Assembly: GCA_964419545.1 (NCBI GenBank)
Contig: CAYQQU010000010.1
Span: forward strand, 1 to 64,000
Direction: 5' to 3'
DNA: 64,000 bases
From: CAYQQU01 sp964419545
GTDB lineage: Bacteria > Bacteroidota > Bacteroidia > Chitinophagales > Saprospiraceae
In this document: one piece after another, positions 51,577 to 60,491 of the stretch
Numbering within the stretch: position 1 is the stretch's first letter
How the letters are laid out: the number at the start of each line of letters is the position of its first letter
Made by a program: the position numbers and the translations under genes
The notes under the pieces: generated by a model
Databases searched by the model: none
Told to the model about the DNA's origin: nothing
What the model saw: the letters and a program-made list of their open reading frames with translations, nothing else

Positions 51577-53046
51577 ATGGATTCCTCCTATTTGCACAAA
51601 AAAACCGGCGCCAGTCGACTGAAACGACCGCTGGCCTGGGTCTTCCTGGCCGGTATCGCCGGCCTGGCCGCCCTCATCGTAGCCGTGATGGGGCTGAAAG
51701 GAGGAATTATCCTGGCGGGATTACCCATTGCCGTCGGGATCGTCATCAGCATGTTCCTGAAACCCAAAAACGGGCTCTACGGCGCTCTGATCATGGGCTT
51801 TTTCCTCTCGGGGATCGCCCGCTACGTACCCGCGCCCTGGGGGCTGGCCGTAGACGGCTTTTTATTTATCGGCCTGCTCGGCATTGTGTTTAAAAAATTC
51901 CGGGAGACCGACTGGACGCCGGTCCGCAACGACATCTGGCTATGGGCCCTGGTCTGGTACGGCTATGTCTTCCTCGAACTCGGCAACCCGGAAATGCGCA
52001 GCCCGCTCGCCTGGTTCTACGCTATGCGGGGAGTGGGGTTTTATCAACTGCTATCGTTTACGATCGCTTTTATGGTGCTGCGCCATCCCAATGAGCTGAA
52101 TCGCTTTCTGCGCATCACCATCATCATCTCGGTGCTGGGCTCGCTCTGGGGGTTGCGACAAAAGTACATCGGCACCGACGCTGCGGAGGATTACTGGTTG
52201 TGGGACGAAGGCCACTGGGACGAGCACGTGCTCTTCGGCGTCTTGCGGGTATTTTCCTTTTACAGCGACGCCGGTCAGTTCGGCGCTTCTCAGGCCATGT
52301 TCGCCCTGCTGTGCGGCATCCTGGCGATCAGCCCGGAGGAATCCACGAAAAACCGGATTCTCTACGCGATCGCCGGATTGATGACCTTTATCGGGTTTGG
52401 CATTTCCGGAACGCGCGGCGCCCTCGCCGTTCCCGCCGCCGGCGGGCTGGCGTTCCTGATCGTCAGCAATAACGTACGGCTGCTTGCCGCCGGGTTGCTG
52501 GTGATGGGCCTGACCTTCTACATGCTAAAGTACACTCATATTTTGCACGGTGTAGAGCAAGTGCGCCGGATGCGCACTGCTCTCGCCGATGATAATCCAT
52601 CACTCACCGCTCGCCTTCGCAACCAGGTCACTTTCGGCAACCATCTGCGTTCGCTTCCGTTCGGGGGCGGCATCGGCACCGCCGGGTTCTGGGGCAACCG
52701 ATTCAGCCCGAACACCCTGCTCGCGCAAACGCCGACAGACAGTTACTACGTCAAGATATGGGCCGAAACCGGCATTCTCGGGATCTGCCTGCACATGGCC
52801 ATGCTCGGCTATTTTCTCGGCAAAGGGGCCTACATCTGCCTGACGTTGCGCAATAACGTGCTGCGGTACAAGATCATGGCCCTTTATTCCAGTTATGCCG
52901 GCGTGTTGTTGGCCAGTTACGGTAATCAGGTGTTCAGCCAGATGCCGACGGGGATGATCATGAACATCGCTATCCCGCTGATCTTCCTGTCGCCGCTCTA
53001 CGACCGGATGCTCGAAGAAAAAGAATTTTCCGAACCGGAAACATAA
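51577..53046 (+). CDS. O-antigen ligase/polymerase (Wzy-like) membrane protein
   Basis: This 489-aa protein has about 11-12 membrane spans and the large periplasmic loop typical of the Wzy_C/O-antigen ligase family. The loop falls at about residues 325-395 and contains RLRNQVTFGNHLRSLPFGGG and TPTDSYYVKIWAETGILG, a pattern with Arg, His and Tyr positions conserved in the family. Function is either polymerisation of lipid-linked repeat units or ligation; operon context with a flippase and a chain-length protein favours Wzy-type polymerisation. Confidence 0.87.
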   Translation: MDSSYLHKKTGASRLKRPLAWVFLAGIAGLAALIVAVMGLKGGIILAGLPIAVGIVISMFLKPKNGLYGALIMGFFLSGIARYVPAPWGLAVDGFLFIGLLGIVFKKFRETDWTPVRNDIWLWALVWYGYVFLELGNPEMRSPLAWFYAMRGVGFYQLLSFTIAFMVLRHPNELNRFLRITIIISVLGSLWGLRQKYIGTDAAEDYWLWDEGHWDEHVLFGVLRVFSFYSDAGQFGASQAMFALLCGILAISPEESTKNRILYAIAGLMTFIGFGISGTRGALAVPAAGGLAFLIVSNNVRLLAAGLLVMGLTFYMLKYTHILHGVEQVRRMRTALADDNPSLTARLRNQVTFGNHLRSLPFGGGIGTAGFWGNRFSPNTLLAQTPTDSYYVKIWAETGILGICLHMAMLGYFLGKGAYICLTLRNNVLRYKIMALYSSYAGVLLASYGNQVFSQMPTGMIMNIAIPLIFLSPLYDRMLEEKEFSEPET

Positions 53047-53058
53047 AAGCTGTTACTC

Positions 53059-54255
53059 ATGCAAACCATCATCATCGTATTGCTCAGCCCAGTTTTGATC
53101 TACTTCGCCTACGCAGTGGGCGCCCAGTTGCTGCTGGCGATCGCCGGCCACTGGCGCCGGCCGCCGGTGCTGCGCCAGCCGGCCGGCTTTAAGCGATTTG
53201 CGGTGCTCATACCGGCTTATCGCGAAGACGCGGTCATTGTAAACGTAGCCCGCCAGGCGCTGCGCCAGCAGTATCCTTCCAACCTCTACGAGGTGGTCGT
53301 CATCGCCGACAGCCTGCAGGCCTCAACTTTGCACGCTCTTCGCCGGATGCCCATTCGGGTGATCGAGGTAGGTTTTGAAAAGAGCACCAAATCCAAAGCG
53401 CTGCGTCGCGCACTGATCGAGCTGCCGAAAGGCCGCTACGACGCCATCGTCATTCTCGACGCCGACAATATTATGGCGCCCGACTTTCTGACAAAGATCA
53501 ACCATGCCATGCAGCTCGGCTTCCAGGCGGTGCAGGGACAGCGCACGGCGCAGAACCTGGACACGCCGATCGCCGTACTCGACGGCGCCGCCGAAGCCAT
53601 GAACAATCACTTTTTCTGCCGGGGCCCGCGGGCGCTGGGCTGGTCGGCCCGTCTGATGGGATCGGGCATGGCTTTCGATTACCGGCGCTTCTACGATATC
53701 ATGATGACGGTGGACGCGATCGGAGGGTTCGACAAGGAGCTGGAGCTGAAATTCACCCGGGAAAAAATACGGATCGCTTACCAGGAAGAAGCCATCGTTT
53801 ACGACGAAAAAGTGCGGCAGGCGAACACCCTGTCGCGCCAGCGCAGCCGGTGGCTGGCGGCCCAGTACCACTATCTGCGGCAATACTGGCGGCCCGGGCT
53901 GCGTAGCCTGGCGCGGCCGGGCATGGGCGATTTTGCACACAAAGTAGCGCTGCTGGCGCTGCCGCCGCGCATGGTGCTGCCGGTAGTCCTGTTGATCGGC
54001 GCCCTCGCCGGCTGGCTCTTCGCCGGCTGGCACTGGATCACCTGGGTATGGATCGGCCTCCTGGCCGGCAATTTGCTGTCGTTCGCCCTGGCCATTCCCG
54101 GACGCTTCTTCAGAAAACAATACCGGAAAGCCTGGCTCCATGCCGGCTCGGCCCTCTGGCAGGCCGTCAAAGCAACGATGAAAGTACACAAAGCCAATCG
54201 CACCTTCATCCATACGCCTCACGGTTTACCTAGTGATCATGCAAAAAAGGGTTAA
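53059..54255 (+). CDS. Processive-type glycosyltransferase family 2, membrane-bound
   Basis: This 398-aa GT-A enzyme has an N-terminal span (residues 4-25), a catalytic domain and two or three spans near the C-terminus (VALLALPPRMVLPVVLLIGA; ITWVWIGLLAGNLLSFALAI). Key motifs are the DXD-like VILDADNIM, GSGMAFDYRRF and RQRSRWLAAQYHYLR, the last matching Q-x-x-R-W of cellulose/hyaluronan-synthase relatives. It starts 12 nt after the polymerase stop. Confidence 0.88.
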   Translation: MQTIIIVLLSPVLIYFAYAVGAQLLLAIAGHWRRPPVLRQPAGFKRFAVLIPAYREDAVIVNVARQALRQQYPSNLYEVVVIADSLQASTLHALRRMPIRVIEVGFEKSTKSKALRRALIELPKGRYDAIVILDADNIMAPDFLTKINHAMQLGFQAVQGQRTAQNLDTPIAVLDGAAEAMNNHFFCRGPRALGWSARLMGSGMAFDYRRFYDIMMTVDAIGGFDKELELKFTREKIRIAYQEEAIVYDEKVRQANTLSRQRSRWLAAQYHYLRQYWRPGLRSLARPGMGDFAHKVALLALPPRMVLPVVLLIGALAGWLFAGWHWITWVWIGLLAGNLLSFALAIPGRFFRKQYRKAWLHAGSALWQAVKATMKVHKANRTFIHTPHGLPSDHAKKG

Positions 54256-55528
54256 ATATGCTTGGACAAGGAATGCCCTGGCACATCATTCTGATCTTTT
54301 TCGCGCTGGGCATCTTCGCCGGCGTCAATCAGCGGAAGAAGGAGATACGGATGGAAGAAGCGGAAAACGAGGCCGGGCAAAACGAAAAATCCTCCTGATC
54401 AGCAAGGCGCTGCCTTCCAATTTCAAGGGCGGCATCCAGACGCATGTCTGGGAGCTGAGCGGCGCCCTGATCGGGCTGGGCTACGAGGTGAGCATCCTGA
54501 CGGCGGGCAATTTCAGGCGGGGCGCCATCTGGCGGCCCCGCGAAGGGCGGATGATCATCGCCATTCCCTATTTCCCGGGGCGTTATTTTCCGCTCCTGCA
54601 GAACCTGATCGAAGAAAACTCTTTCAACCTGATGGCCAACTGGTGGCTCCGGCGCCACGGGCATAAGTTTGACGTCATTCACGTACAGGGCCGCAGCGGA
54701 TTGTTGTTTCCCGGCGAACTGCGCAAGCGTTCCGTGCTCACCATCCACCGGCTGTTTTCCGTGGAAAGGCGCTGGAACCACGACGAGTACCGCAACGGCT
54801 TCGACCGCCGCCTCCACGGATGGATCACCAACTGGCTGGAGCGCCGCTGCCTGCGTCGGGTAGCGGCGGCTATCTGCGTCAGCCAGTGCACCATCAACGA
54901 AGTACAGGAAAGCATTGGGCCCGGCGCGCCGCAACTGGACCTGATCTACAACGGCGTCTCTTTCCCGCCGGAACCGGCTACTCCGACGGCCGTCAACCCC
55001 TCGCAGCTCCTCTTCGTGGGGCGGCTGGCGGATATCAAAGGGGTTTTTCCCTTAATGATCGCCATGAAAGCGATCCGTTCCGACATCAAGCTGGTGATGG
55101 TCGGCGAAGGGCCGGCCCGGAAAGACCTGGAAGATTGTATCCGGGACCTGAAACTGAAAGACCGCGTTTCGCTGATCGGCGCCCGCGAACACGCCGAGGT
55201 CTTTCAGCTGATCCGCGAAAGTTACGCGCTGATCCTGCCCTCCTTTCACGAGTCGCAGGGCATCGTACTGATGGAAAGCAACATTTGCGGGCGTCCGGTG
55301 CTGGCCGCCAACGTAGGCGGCGCCCGGGAAGTCGTGATCGACGGCAAAAACGGCCTTTTGTTCCCGCCGGGAGAACCGGAAGCCATCGCAGAAAAAGTGA
55401 ATCAAATATTCGCCTGCCCCCGGCAGGCAGCAGCCATGGGCGCATGGGGCCGGCGCTTCGTCCGCCAGTATTTCAACTGGGCGGGCATTGCCCGGGCCAC
55501 GGCAAAAGTATACGCTAGATTATGTTAA
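54233..55528 (+). CDS. Glycosyltransferase family 4 (start uncertain)
   Basis: The family-like part begins at about 54385 with KILLISKALPSNFKGGIQTH and continues as a full GT-B enzyme. The donor motifs are LLFVGRLADIKGVFPLMIAM and ESYALILPSFHESQGIVLME. The only in-frame ATG is at 54233, which overlaps the previous gene by 23 nt and gives about 50 N-terminal residues of odd composition. Those are the out-of-frame image of a small membrane ORF at 54258-54398. True initiation may be at a non-ATG codon coupled to the stop of that ORF. The coordinates given are the longest frame. Confidence 0.8.
   Translation: MIMQKRVKYAWTRNALAHHSDLFRAGHLRRRQSAEEGDTDGRSGKRGRAKRKILLISKALPSNFKGGIQTHVWELSGALIGLGYEVSILTAGNFRRGAIWRPREGRMIIAIPYFPGRYFPLLQNLIEENSFNLMANWWLRRHGHKFDVIHVQGRSGLLFPGELRKRSVLTIHRLFSVERRWNHDEYRNGFDRRLHGWITNWLERRCLRRVAAAICVSQCTINEVQESIGPGAPQLDLIYNGVSFPPEPATPTAVNPSQLLFVGRLADIKGVFPLMIAMKAIRSDIKLVMVGEGPARKDLEDCIRDLKLKDRVSLIGAREHAEVFQLIRESYALILPSFHESQGIVLMESNICGRPVLAANVGGAREVVIDGKNGLLFPPGEPEAIAEKVNQIFACPRQAAAMGAWGRRFVRQYFNWAGIARATAKVYARLC
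54258..54398 (+). CDS. Small single-span membrane protein (46 aa)
   Basis: An ATG three bases after the previous stop opens a 46-codon frame. It encodes an N-terminal span (PWHIILIFFALGIFAGVN) and a highly charged tail (QRKKEIRMEEAENEAGQNEK) ending at TGA 54396-54398. It overlaps the apparent 5' part of the next glycosyltransferase in another frame. The clean membrane-span-plus-charged-tail design and tight spacing favour a real gene, perhaps an accessory peptide of the neighbouring glycosyltransferases. I do not know a family. Confidence 0.5.
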   Translation: MLGQGMPWHIILIFFALGIFAGVNQRKKEIRMEEAENEAGQNEKSS

Positions 55529-56847
55529 AGCAGCTATTGAAACGGGGAAAACTTTCCAGGGACAGTTACTCTTTCCTGGGGTACGGCGCCAGGCTGGGTT
55601 TCGGCATGCTGACCTTTTTGGTGATCGTGCGCATGCTTTCGCAGGAAGCTTTCGGCGTTTGGGTGTTGTATGTCACCTTCGGCACGATCGCTGAAATGGC
55701 CCGCAACGGACTGATCCAGAACGGCGTCGTTAAATTTTTCAAGGAAGAAGACGCGCCGCGCAGCGAGCTCGTCACGGCGGGGCTGGCCCTGAGCCTGAGC
55801 GCGACTCTGCTTTTCGGGCTCGTCGTAGCCGCCCTGGGCTATTTGCTGGAAACGTACTGGTCGGCGCCCGGGCTGGGGACGCTTTGTCTCTGGTTTATCG
55901 GACTGAGCCTCTTACAGGCGGGGAGCCGGCTGCTGGAAGGGTTATTTATGGCCGACGGTAATTTCCGGGCTATTTTCTGGGGGAAAGCAGCCTTTGGGGT
56001 CACCTTCTTTCTATCGGTGCTGCTCCCCTGGCTGAACGGCATCGCGCTGCCTTTGGCGCTCATTCCGGCGGGGCAGGTGCTGGCTGCGCTGCTGGAGCTG
56101 GCCGTCGGCCTGGGTTTGGCCAAAAAGCTGCCCCGGCCCGGCCCGCTGGTCGGCCGGCGGGTGTTCCGGCTCTTCAGGTTCGGGCGCTACGTGATGGGCA
56201 CGAACCTGGGGTCTATGATTTTCAACAAAGTGGACGTATTGCTGCTCGGCGGCCTGCTCGGCCCGGCGGCCGTCGGCTTGTACAACGCCGCCAGCCGGGT
56301 GACCAACTTCGTCGAAGTGCCGCTGTCCAGCATGTCGCAGGTCCTCTATCCCGACATCGCCGAAGAACACGCCCGCGATACGGACGGCAACATCGGCCGG
56401 CTCTACGAAAAGAGCATCGCCAAGCTACTGGCTGTTATTCTGCCTCCGGGCTTACTGATACTTTGTTTTCCGGAAATGGTGATCCAGCTGATCGCCGGAG
56501 CGGCCTACGTGCCGGCAGCCGACATCCTGCGGTTGCTGACGCTGTCTATCCTCATCAAACCGTGGGGAAGGCTCTTCGGCATCACGCTGGACGCCATCGG
56601 ACAGCCGGAGCTCAACTTCCGGGTGCTGGCCGGCAGCCTCGTCCTCAACCTCGTGCTGAACGTGCTGTTCATCCCGATCTGGGGCGTGGAAGGGGTCGCC
56701 CTGGCCACCCTGATCACGATCGCGGCCAACGCGCTGGTCGGACAGTGGTTGCTGCGCCGGTTCTTCGTCATCAATCACCTGCAGGCCGTACGGCAAACCA
56801 TCAACATTTACTCCAGTTTTTTCAAACTTAAATTATTGAAGCCATGA
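55522..56847 (+). CDS. Wzx-type lipid-linked oligosaccharide flippase
   Basis: This 441-aa membrane protein has 12-14 spans of the polysaccharide transporter (MATE-like MOP) superfamily. The start is FLGYGARLGFGMLTFLVIVR, a typical opening of the family. The mid part VMGTNLGSMIFNKVDVLLLG with the conserved NKVDVLLLG charge in a helix, and LYNAASRVTNFVEVPLSSMS, also fit. It moves lipid-linked repeat units across the inner membrane. It overlaps the previous gene by 7 nt and the next by 4 nt. Confidence 0.9.
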   Translation: MLKQLLKRGKLSRDSYSFLGYGARLGFGMLTFLVIVRMLSQEAFGVWVLYVTFGTIAEMARNGLIQNGVVKFFKEEDAPRSELVTAGLALSLSATLLFGLVVAALGYLLETYWSAPGLGTLCLWFIGLSLLQAGSRLLEGLFMADGNFRAIFWGKAAFGVTFFLSVLLPWLNGIALPLALIPAGQVLAALLELAVGLGLAKKLPRPGPLVGRRVFRLFRFGRYVMGTNLGSMIFNKVDVLLLGGLLGPAAVGLYNAASRVTNFVEVPLSSMSQVLYPDIAEEHARDTDGNIGRLYEKSIAKLLAVILPPGLLILCFPEMVIQLIAGAAYVPAADILRLLTLSILIKPWGRLFGITLDAIGQPELNFRVLAGSLVLNLVLNVLFIPIWGVEGVALATLITIAANALVGQWLLRRFFVINHLQAVRQTINIYSSFFKLKLLKP

Positions 56848-57659
56848 ATCTCGTTTTTGGGGATACCCAGTTGCAAATGAGCCGCCGCATGCAGCGCTAC
56901 CCACTGATCGGCCGGATCATCCATCGCCTTTTCGGATATACCAACGTCGGCAATTTCGCCCGCGCCGGCGTCTTCCGCCGCCTGATGGAAAACCTGCCTA
57001 CCGAAAGCTTTAAGCGGGTAATGGACCTGGGCTGCGGCCAGGGCGAATACACCTTTATGATGGCCGGGGCCCTGCCCGAAGCTCAGATCACCGCCCTCGA
57101 CGTAGAACCGGAACGCCTGCAGCGCATCGCCCAGCTGGCGGAGCGGGAAGGCGTACCCAACATCAAAACCTACCGGGGCGCTCTCAACGACAAACCGGTG
57201 AGTGAAGCCGAGCTATATGATTTCATCTTTTCGGTAGACGTTTTCGAACACATCCCCGAAAAACAAATGCCGTTCGAACCGGCCTATCGCCACCTCAAAC
57301 TGGGCGGCTACCTGCTCGTCAAAATGCCGAGCCGCCACCAGCGCACCATCCTCCCCGAAAGGTGGTTCGAAGACCACCACGAATGGCTGGAAGACGAACA
57401 CGTGGGCCAGGTCTACGAACTGGAAGACCTGAAAAAACGCATGGAGCGGGCCGGCTTCGCCATCGTCGACGCCTTCTACGCCGACGGCCTGCTGGCGCGC
57501 CTGGGCTGGGAGATCGGCTACCTCACCCGACGGGCGGGCGCCATACCCCAGCTCCTGTTTTTGCCGCTGGCCAAATTCCTGGTAAGGCTCGACCAGCTCA
57601 ATATCCGCCGCCGCCGCGGCAATACCATTCAAGTTATCGGTCAAAAAATCATTAAATGA
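56844..57659 (+). CDS. Class I SAM-dependent methyltransferase
   Basis: This 271-aa protein has SAM motif I VMDLGCGQGEYTFMMAGALP at about residues 62-81, the post-motif acidic residue in ITALDVEPERL and motif-II-like DFIFSVDVFEHIPEKQMPF. Overlaps of 4 nt on both sides tie it to polymer assembly, so a sugar or terminal methylation is likely. The substrate is not readable from sequence. Confidence 0.88.
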   Translation: MNLVFGDTQLQMSRRMQRYPLIGRIIHRLFGYTNVGNFARAGVFRRLMENLPTESFKRVMDLGCGQGEYTFMMAGALPEAQITALDVEPERLQRIAQLAEREGVPNIKTYRGALNDKPVSEAELYDFIFSVDVFEHIPEKQMPFEPAYRHLKLGGYLLVKMPSRHQRTILPERWFEDHHEWLEDEHVGQVYELEDLKKRMERAGFAIVDAFYADGLLARLGWEIGYLTRRAGAIPQLLFLPLAKFLVRLDQLNIRRRRGNTIQVIGQKIIK

Positions 57660-58585
57660 TGAACGCCAAGACTTTACCTCGCGTCAGCATCGTAACGGTC
57701 AATTACCGACAGCCGGAGGTGACCTGCGATCTGCTGCGTTCGCTCTGCGACCTTACCTATCCCGACCTGGAAGTTATCCTGGTGGACAACGGCATGGTGG
57801 AAGACCAGACGGCCCGGTTCGAATCCTGCGCCCCGGCCGGCACCCGGATCATCCTGTCGGAAGAAAACCTGGGATTCGCCGGCGGCGCCAACCTCGGCAT
57901 CCGCCAATCGACCGGATCGCTTATCCTGCTCCTGAATAACGACACGGTGGCGCCCCCCGGTTTTCTCGAGCCGATGGTGGAACTTATGGCTTCGGACGAG
58001 CGGATCGGCATGATCAGCCCGAAGATCTATTTCTACGACCAGCCCGACGTCCTGCAGTTTGCCGGTGCTACCGAGATCAACACCTTCACGGGGCGCGGCC
58101 GCAAAATCGGGTTCCACCAAAAAGACGACGGCTCGTTCGACTATACCGGAGAAGTGGGCCTCGGCAACGGCGCCTGCATGCTGGTGCGCCGGTCAGTCTT
58201 CGAGGAAGTCGGCCTGCTTTCCGAGCTCTATTTCATGTACTACGAAGAGCACGATTTCACCGAACGCGCCAAACGCGCCGGCTGGAAGATGTACTATACC
58301 GGCAATTCGTACATCCACCACAAACAGTCGATGTCGATGGGGAAATCCAACCCGCGCAAAACCTACTACCTGTCGCGCAACCGCCTCTTGTTCATGCGCC
58401 GCATTTTACAGGGCGGCAAGTTTTACCTGTTTCTCACTTATTACCTCCTGATCGGGCTGCCCAAAACCTTGTTCCGCCACCTGCGGCGCGGCGAGATCGA
58501 CCATATGTACAGCACTTTGCGCGGCCTTTTCTGGAATATCAACAAACGTAAAATACAGTACCAACATGAAGGAATTACTTTCTAA
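57656..58585 (+). CDS. Glycosyltransferase family 2 (rhamnosyltransferase-like)
   Basis: This 309-aa GT-A enzyme starts VSIVTVNYRQPEVTCDLLRS, with VILVDNGMVED, ENLGFAGGANLGIRQSTGSL and the DXD-type LLLNNDTVAPPG. GNGACMLVRRSVFEEVGLLS and YYEEHDFTERAKRAGWKMYY complete the pattern of WcaA/rhamnosyltransferase-like members. There is no strong membrane span, only a hydrophobic stretch near FYLFLTYYLLIGLPKTLF. It overlaps its neighbours on both sides. Confidence 0.9.
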   Translation: MMNAKTLPRVSIVTVNYRQPEVTCDLLRSLCDLTYPDLEVILVDNGMVEDQTARFESCAPAGTRIILSEENLGFAGGANLGIRQSTGSLILLLNNDTVAPPGFLEPMVELMASDERIGMISPKIYFYDQPDVLQFAGATEINTFTGRGRKIGFHQKDDGSFDYTGEVGLGNGACMLVRRSVFEEVGLLSELYFMYYEEHDFTERAKRAGWKMYYTGNSYIHHKQSMSMGKSNPRKTYYLSRNRLLFMRRILQGGKFYLFLTYYLLIGLPKTLFRHLRRGEIDHMYSTLRGLFWNINKRKIQYQHEGITF

Positions 58586-59219
58586 CGAAATGGAAAAGAT
58601 CGCCGCCGAGCGAGGCTTGCGGCCCAACAGCCCCACCGTGCGCCTGCTGCTGCTGTGGCGCCTGGCGCAGCTGGGCTTCAACTGGCTGTTAACCCGTTAT
58701 TATTTTCGCAAAGCAAACCAACTGGGGCGCATCGTCTTCACCAACGGAAAGCCCAAAGTAGTCAACCAGGGCTACCTGGCCATCGGCAACGTCGTCCGCA
58801 TCTGGTCGAACATCAACCAGTGCCGCCTCTCGGTCAAAAAAGGCGGCCGCCTGACCATCGGCGACAATACGCGCCTCAACGGCCCGATCATTTCGGTTTC
58901 CAACGAGGTGCGCATCGGGAAGAACTGCCGGATCTCACCCCAGGTATACATCATGGACGACGACTTCCACTCGCTGGCCGACCGGCTGAAAGCGGGTAAA
59001 TCCAAGCCGATCATCATCGAAGACAACGCCTGGCTGGCTACCCGCAGCATGGTGCTCAAAGGGGTAACCGTAGGCAAGGGCGCCGTGGTCGCCTCGGGCG
59101 CGGTGGTCACCAAAGACGTCCCCCCCTACACCGTAGTCGGCGGCGTTCCCGCCAAAGTCATCAAACACATCAAGCCGCCGGAAGAAAAGAAAGCACAAGT
59201 GAAAATGCTGGCCGGCTAA
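58566..59219 (+). CDS. Left-handed beta-helix (hexapeptide) acetyltransferase
   Basis: This 217-aa acyltransferase of the LbH/WcaF type has hexapeptide repeats visible at KGGRLTIGDNTRLNGPIISV, GKNCRISPQVYIMDD and GVTVGKGAVVASGAVVTKDV. The terminal PPYTVVGGVPAKVIK is also typical. It probably O-acetylates a sugar. It overlaps the previous gene by 20 nt; an ATG at 58590 would remove the overlap. The stop overlaps a TAACCCGGGCTAA motif. Confidence 0.9.
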   Translation: MKELLSNEMEKIAAERGLRPNSPTVRLLLLWRLAQLGFNWLLTRYYFRKANQLGRIVFTNGKPKVVNQGYLAIGNVVRIWSNINQCRLSVKKGGRLTIGDNTRLNGPIISVSNEVRIGKNCRISPQVYIMDDDFHSLADRLKAGKSKPIIIEDNAWLATRSMVLKGVTVGKGAVVASGAVVTKDVPPYTVVGGVPAKVIKHIKPPEEKKAQVKMLAG

Positions 59220-59293
59220 CCCGGGCTAAATCCCCTCTGTAAGGCACTCACCGCTGATTTAATTACGCAACCCGGGAGTAATCCGGGTTTAAA
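59217..59293. repeat. Pair of CCGGG motifs in the last operon gap
   Basis: TAACCCGGGCTAA at 59217-59229 shares its first bases with the acetyltransferase stop codon. A second, compound copy (AACCCGGGAGTAATCCGGGTTT) lies at about 59269-59290, just before the next start. They are members of the dispersed motif family noted elsewhere. Confidence 0.6.
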
Positions 59294-59303
59294 TCAAAAA
59301 ACC

Positions 59304-60479
59304 ATGGCTTATTTATTCTGGGCCGGCCTGGCTCTGCTCGTCTATACCTATCTGGGTTACGGGCTGGTGGCCTGGCTGGGCGCTAAATGGGCGCAGTCGC
59401 GCCGCAAAAAAACGGCGGCGGGAACGGACTGGCCGGAGGTGACCCTGCTGGTGGCGGCCTACAACGAAGAGGATTTTATTGAAGCGAAAATCAAGAATTC
59501 CCTGGCGCTCGACTATCCCGAGGGCAAGCTGAAATGCTTGTTCGTCACCGACGGCAGCACCGACCGCACCAATGAGATCATCCGGCGCTATCCGGAGGTT
59601 ACCCTGCTCTACGAACCGGCGCGCCGGGGCAAGATCGCCGCGGTCGACCGGGCAATGGAACAGGTGGATACGCCCATCACCGTACTCACCGACGCCAACG
59701 CCATGCTCAACCGGGAGGCCGTCCGCCGGATGGCCGTCCATTTCCGGGACCCGCAGATCGGCGCCGTAGCCGGTGAAAAACGCGTAAAGAGCGCCGGCGC
59801 GGCGAACGCCAAGGGCGAGAGCCTGTACTGGCGCTACGAATCGACGCTCAAGAAGCTCGATTTCCAATGGTATAGCGTGGTGGGCGCCGCCGGCGAGCTC
59901 TACGCCGTGCGCACCAGGCTGTTCCAGAAAGTACCGCCCGACACCCTGCTCGACGATTTTATGCAAACCCTGCTCATCGCCCGCAGCGGCTACCGGGTAG
60001 CCTACGCGCACGACGCTTACGCCGTCGAGGGCGCCTCGGCCGACACCCGGGAAGAGATGAAAAGAAAGGTCAGGATTTGTGCAGGCGGCATCCAGTCGAT
60101 CGTCCGCCTCGGCGACCTGATCAACCCTTTGCGCTACGGGGTGCTCAGCATCCAGTATCTGTCGCACCGGGTATTCCGGTGGACGCTGGCGCCGCTGGCC
60201 CTGGTGATCGTGCTGCTGACCAATATCGTGCTGGCGTGGAACGGATCGCCGCTGTACCAGGTACTGCTCGCCGGCCAGTTGCTGTTTTACGGCCTGGCGC
60301 TTGCGGGTTATCTGCGGCAAGACCGGCCCGGGCTGTTCCCGGGGTTCTTCGTGCCTTTTTATTTCGCGGTGATGAACGTAAGCGCCTACCTGGGTTTTGC
60401 CCGGTACCTGCGCGGCCGCCAGAGTGTGAACTGGGAGCGCGCTAAAAGGGTGGACGAAAAGGCAGGGTCCAGTGTTTGA
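59304..60479 (+). CDS. Membrane glycosyltransferase family 2
   Basis: This 391-aa protein has an N-terminal span (residues 3-22), a GT-A domain and three C-terminal spans. Motifs are VTLLVAAYNEEDFIEAKIKN, CLFVTDGSTDRTNEIIRRY, VLTDANAMLNREAVRRM and the QxxRW-like region replaced by LLDDFMQTLLIARSGYRVAY. It resembles IcaA/BcsA-type processive enzymes in layout. It closes the exopolysaccharide operon after an 84-nt gap and converges on the LytTR gene with 12 nt between stops. Confidence 0.88.
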   Translation: MAYLFWAGLALLVYTYLGYGLVAWLGAKWAQSRRKKTAAGTDWPEVTLLVAAYNEEDFIEAKIKNSLALDYPEGKLKCLFVTDGSTDRTNEIIRRYPEVTLLYEPARRGKIAAVDRAMEQVDTPITVLTDANAMLNREAVRRMAVHFRDPQIGAVAGEKRVKSAGAANAKGESLYWRYESTLKKLDFQWYSVVGAAGELYAVRTRLFQKVPPDTLLDDFMQTLLIARSGYRVAYAHDAYAVEGASADTREEMKRKVRICAGGIQSIVRLGDLINPLRYGVLSIQYLSHRVFRWTLAPLALVIVLLTNIVLAWNGSPLYQVLLAGQLLFYGLALAGYLRQDRPGLFPGFFVPFYFAVMNVSAYLGFARYLRGRQSVNWERAKRVDEKAGSSV

Positions 60480-60491
60480 GCGGCGAATCGC

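Noticed and set aside
57820..57835. tRNA T-loop-like GGTTCGAATCC
   Set aside because: It lies inside a glycosyltransferase gene and has no acceptor or anticodon stems around it. A similar GGTTCGATC at about 11820 also lacks tRNA folds.
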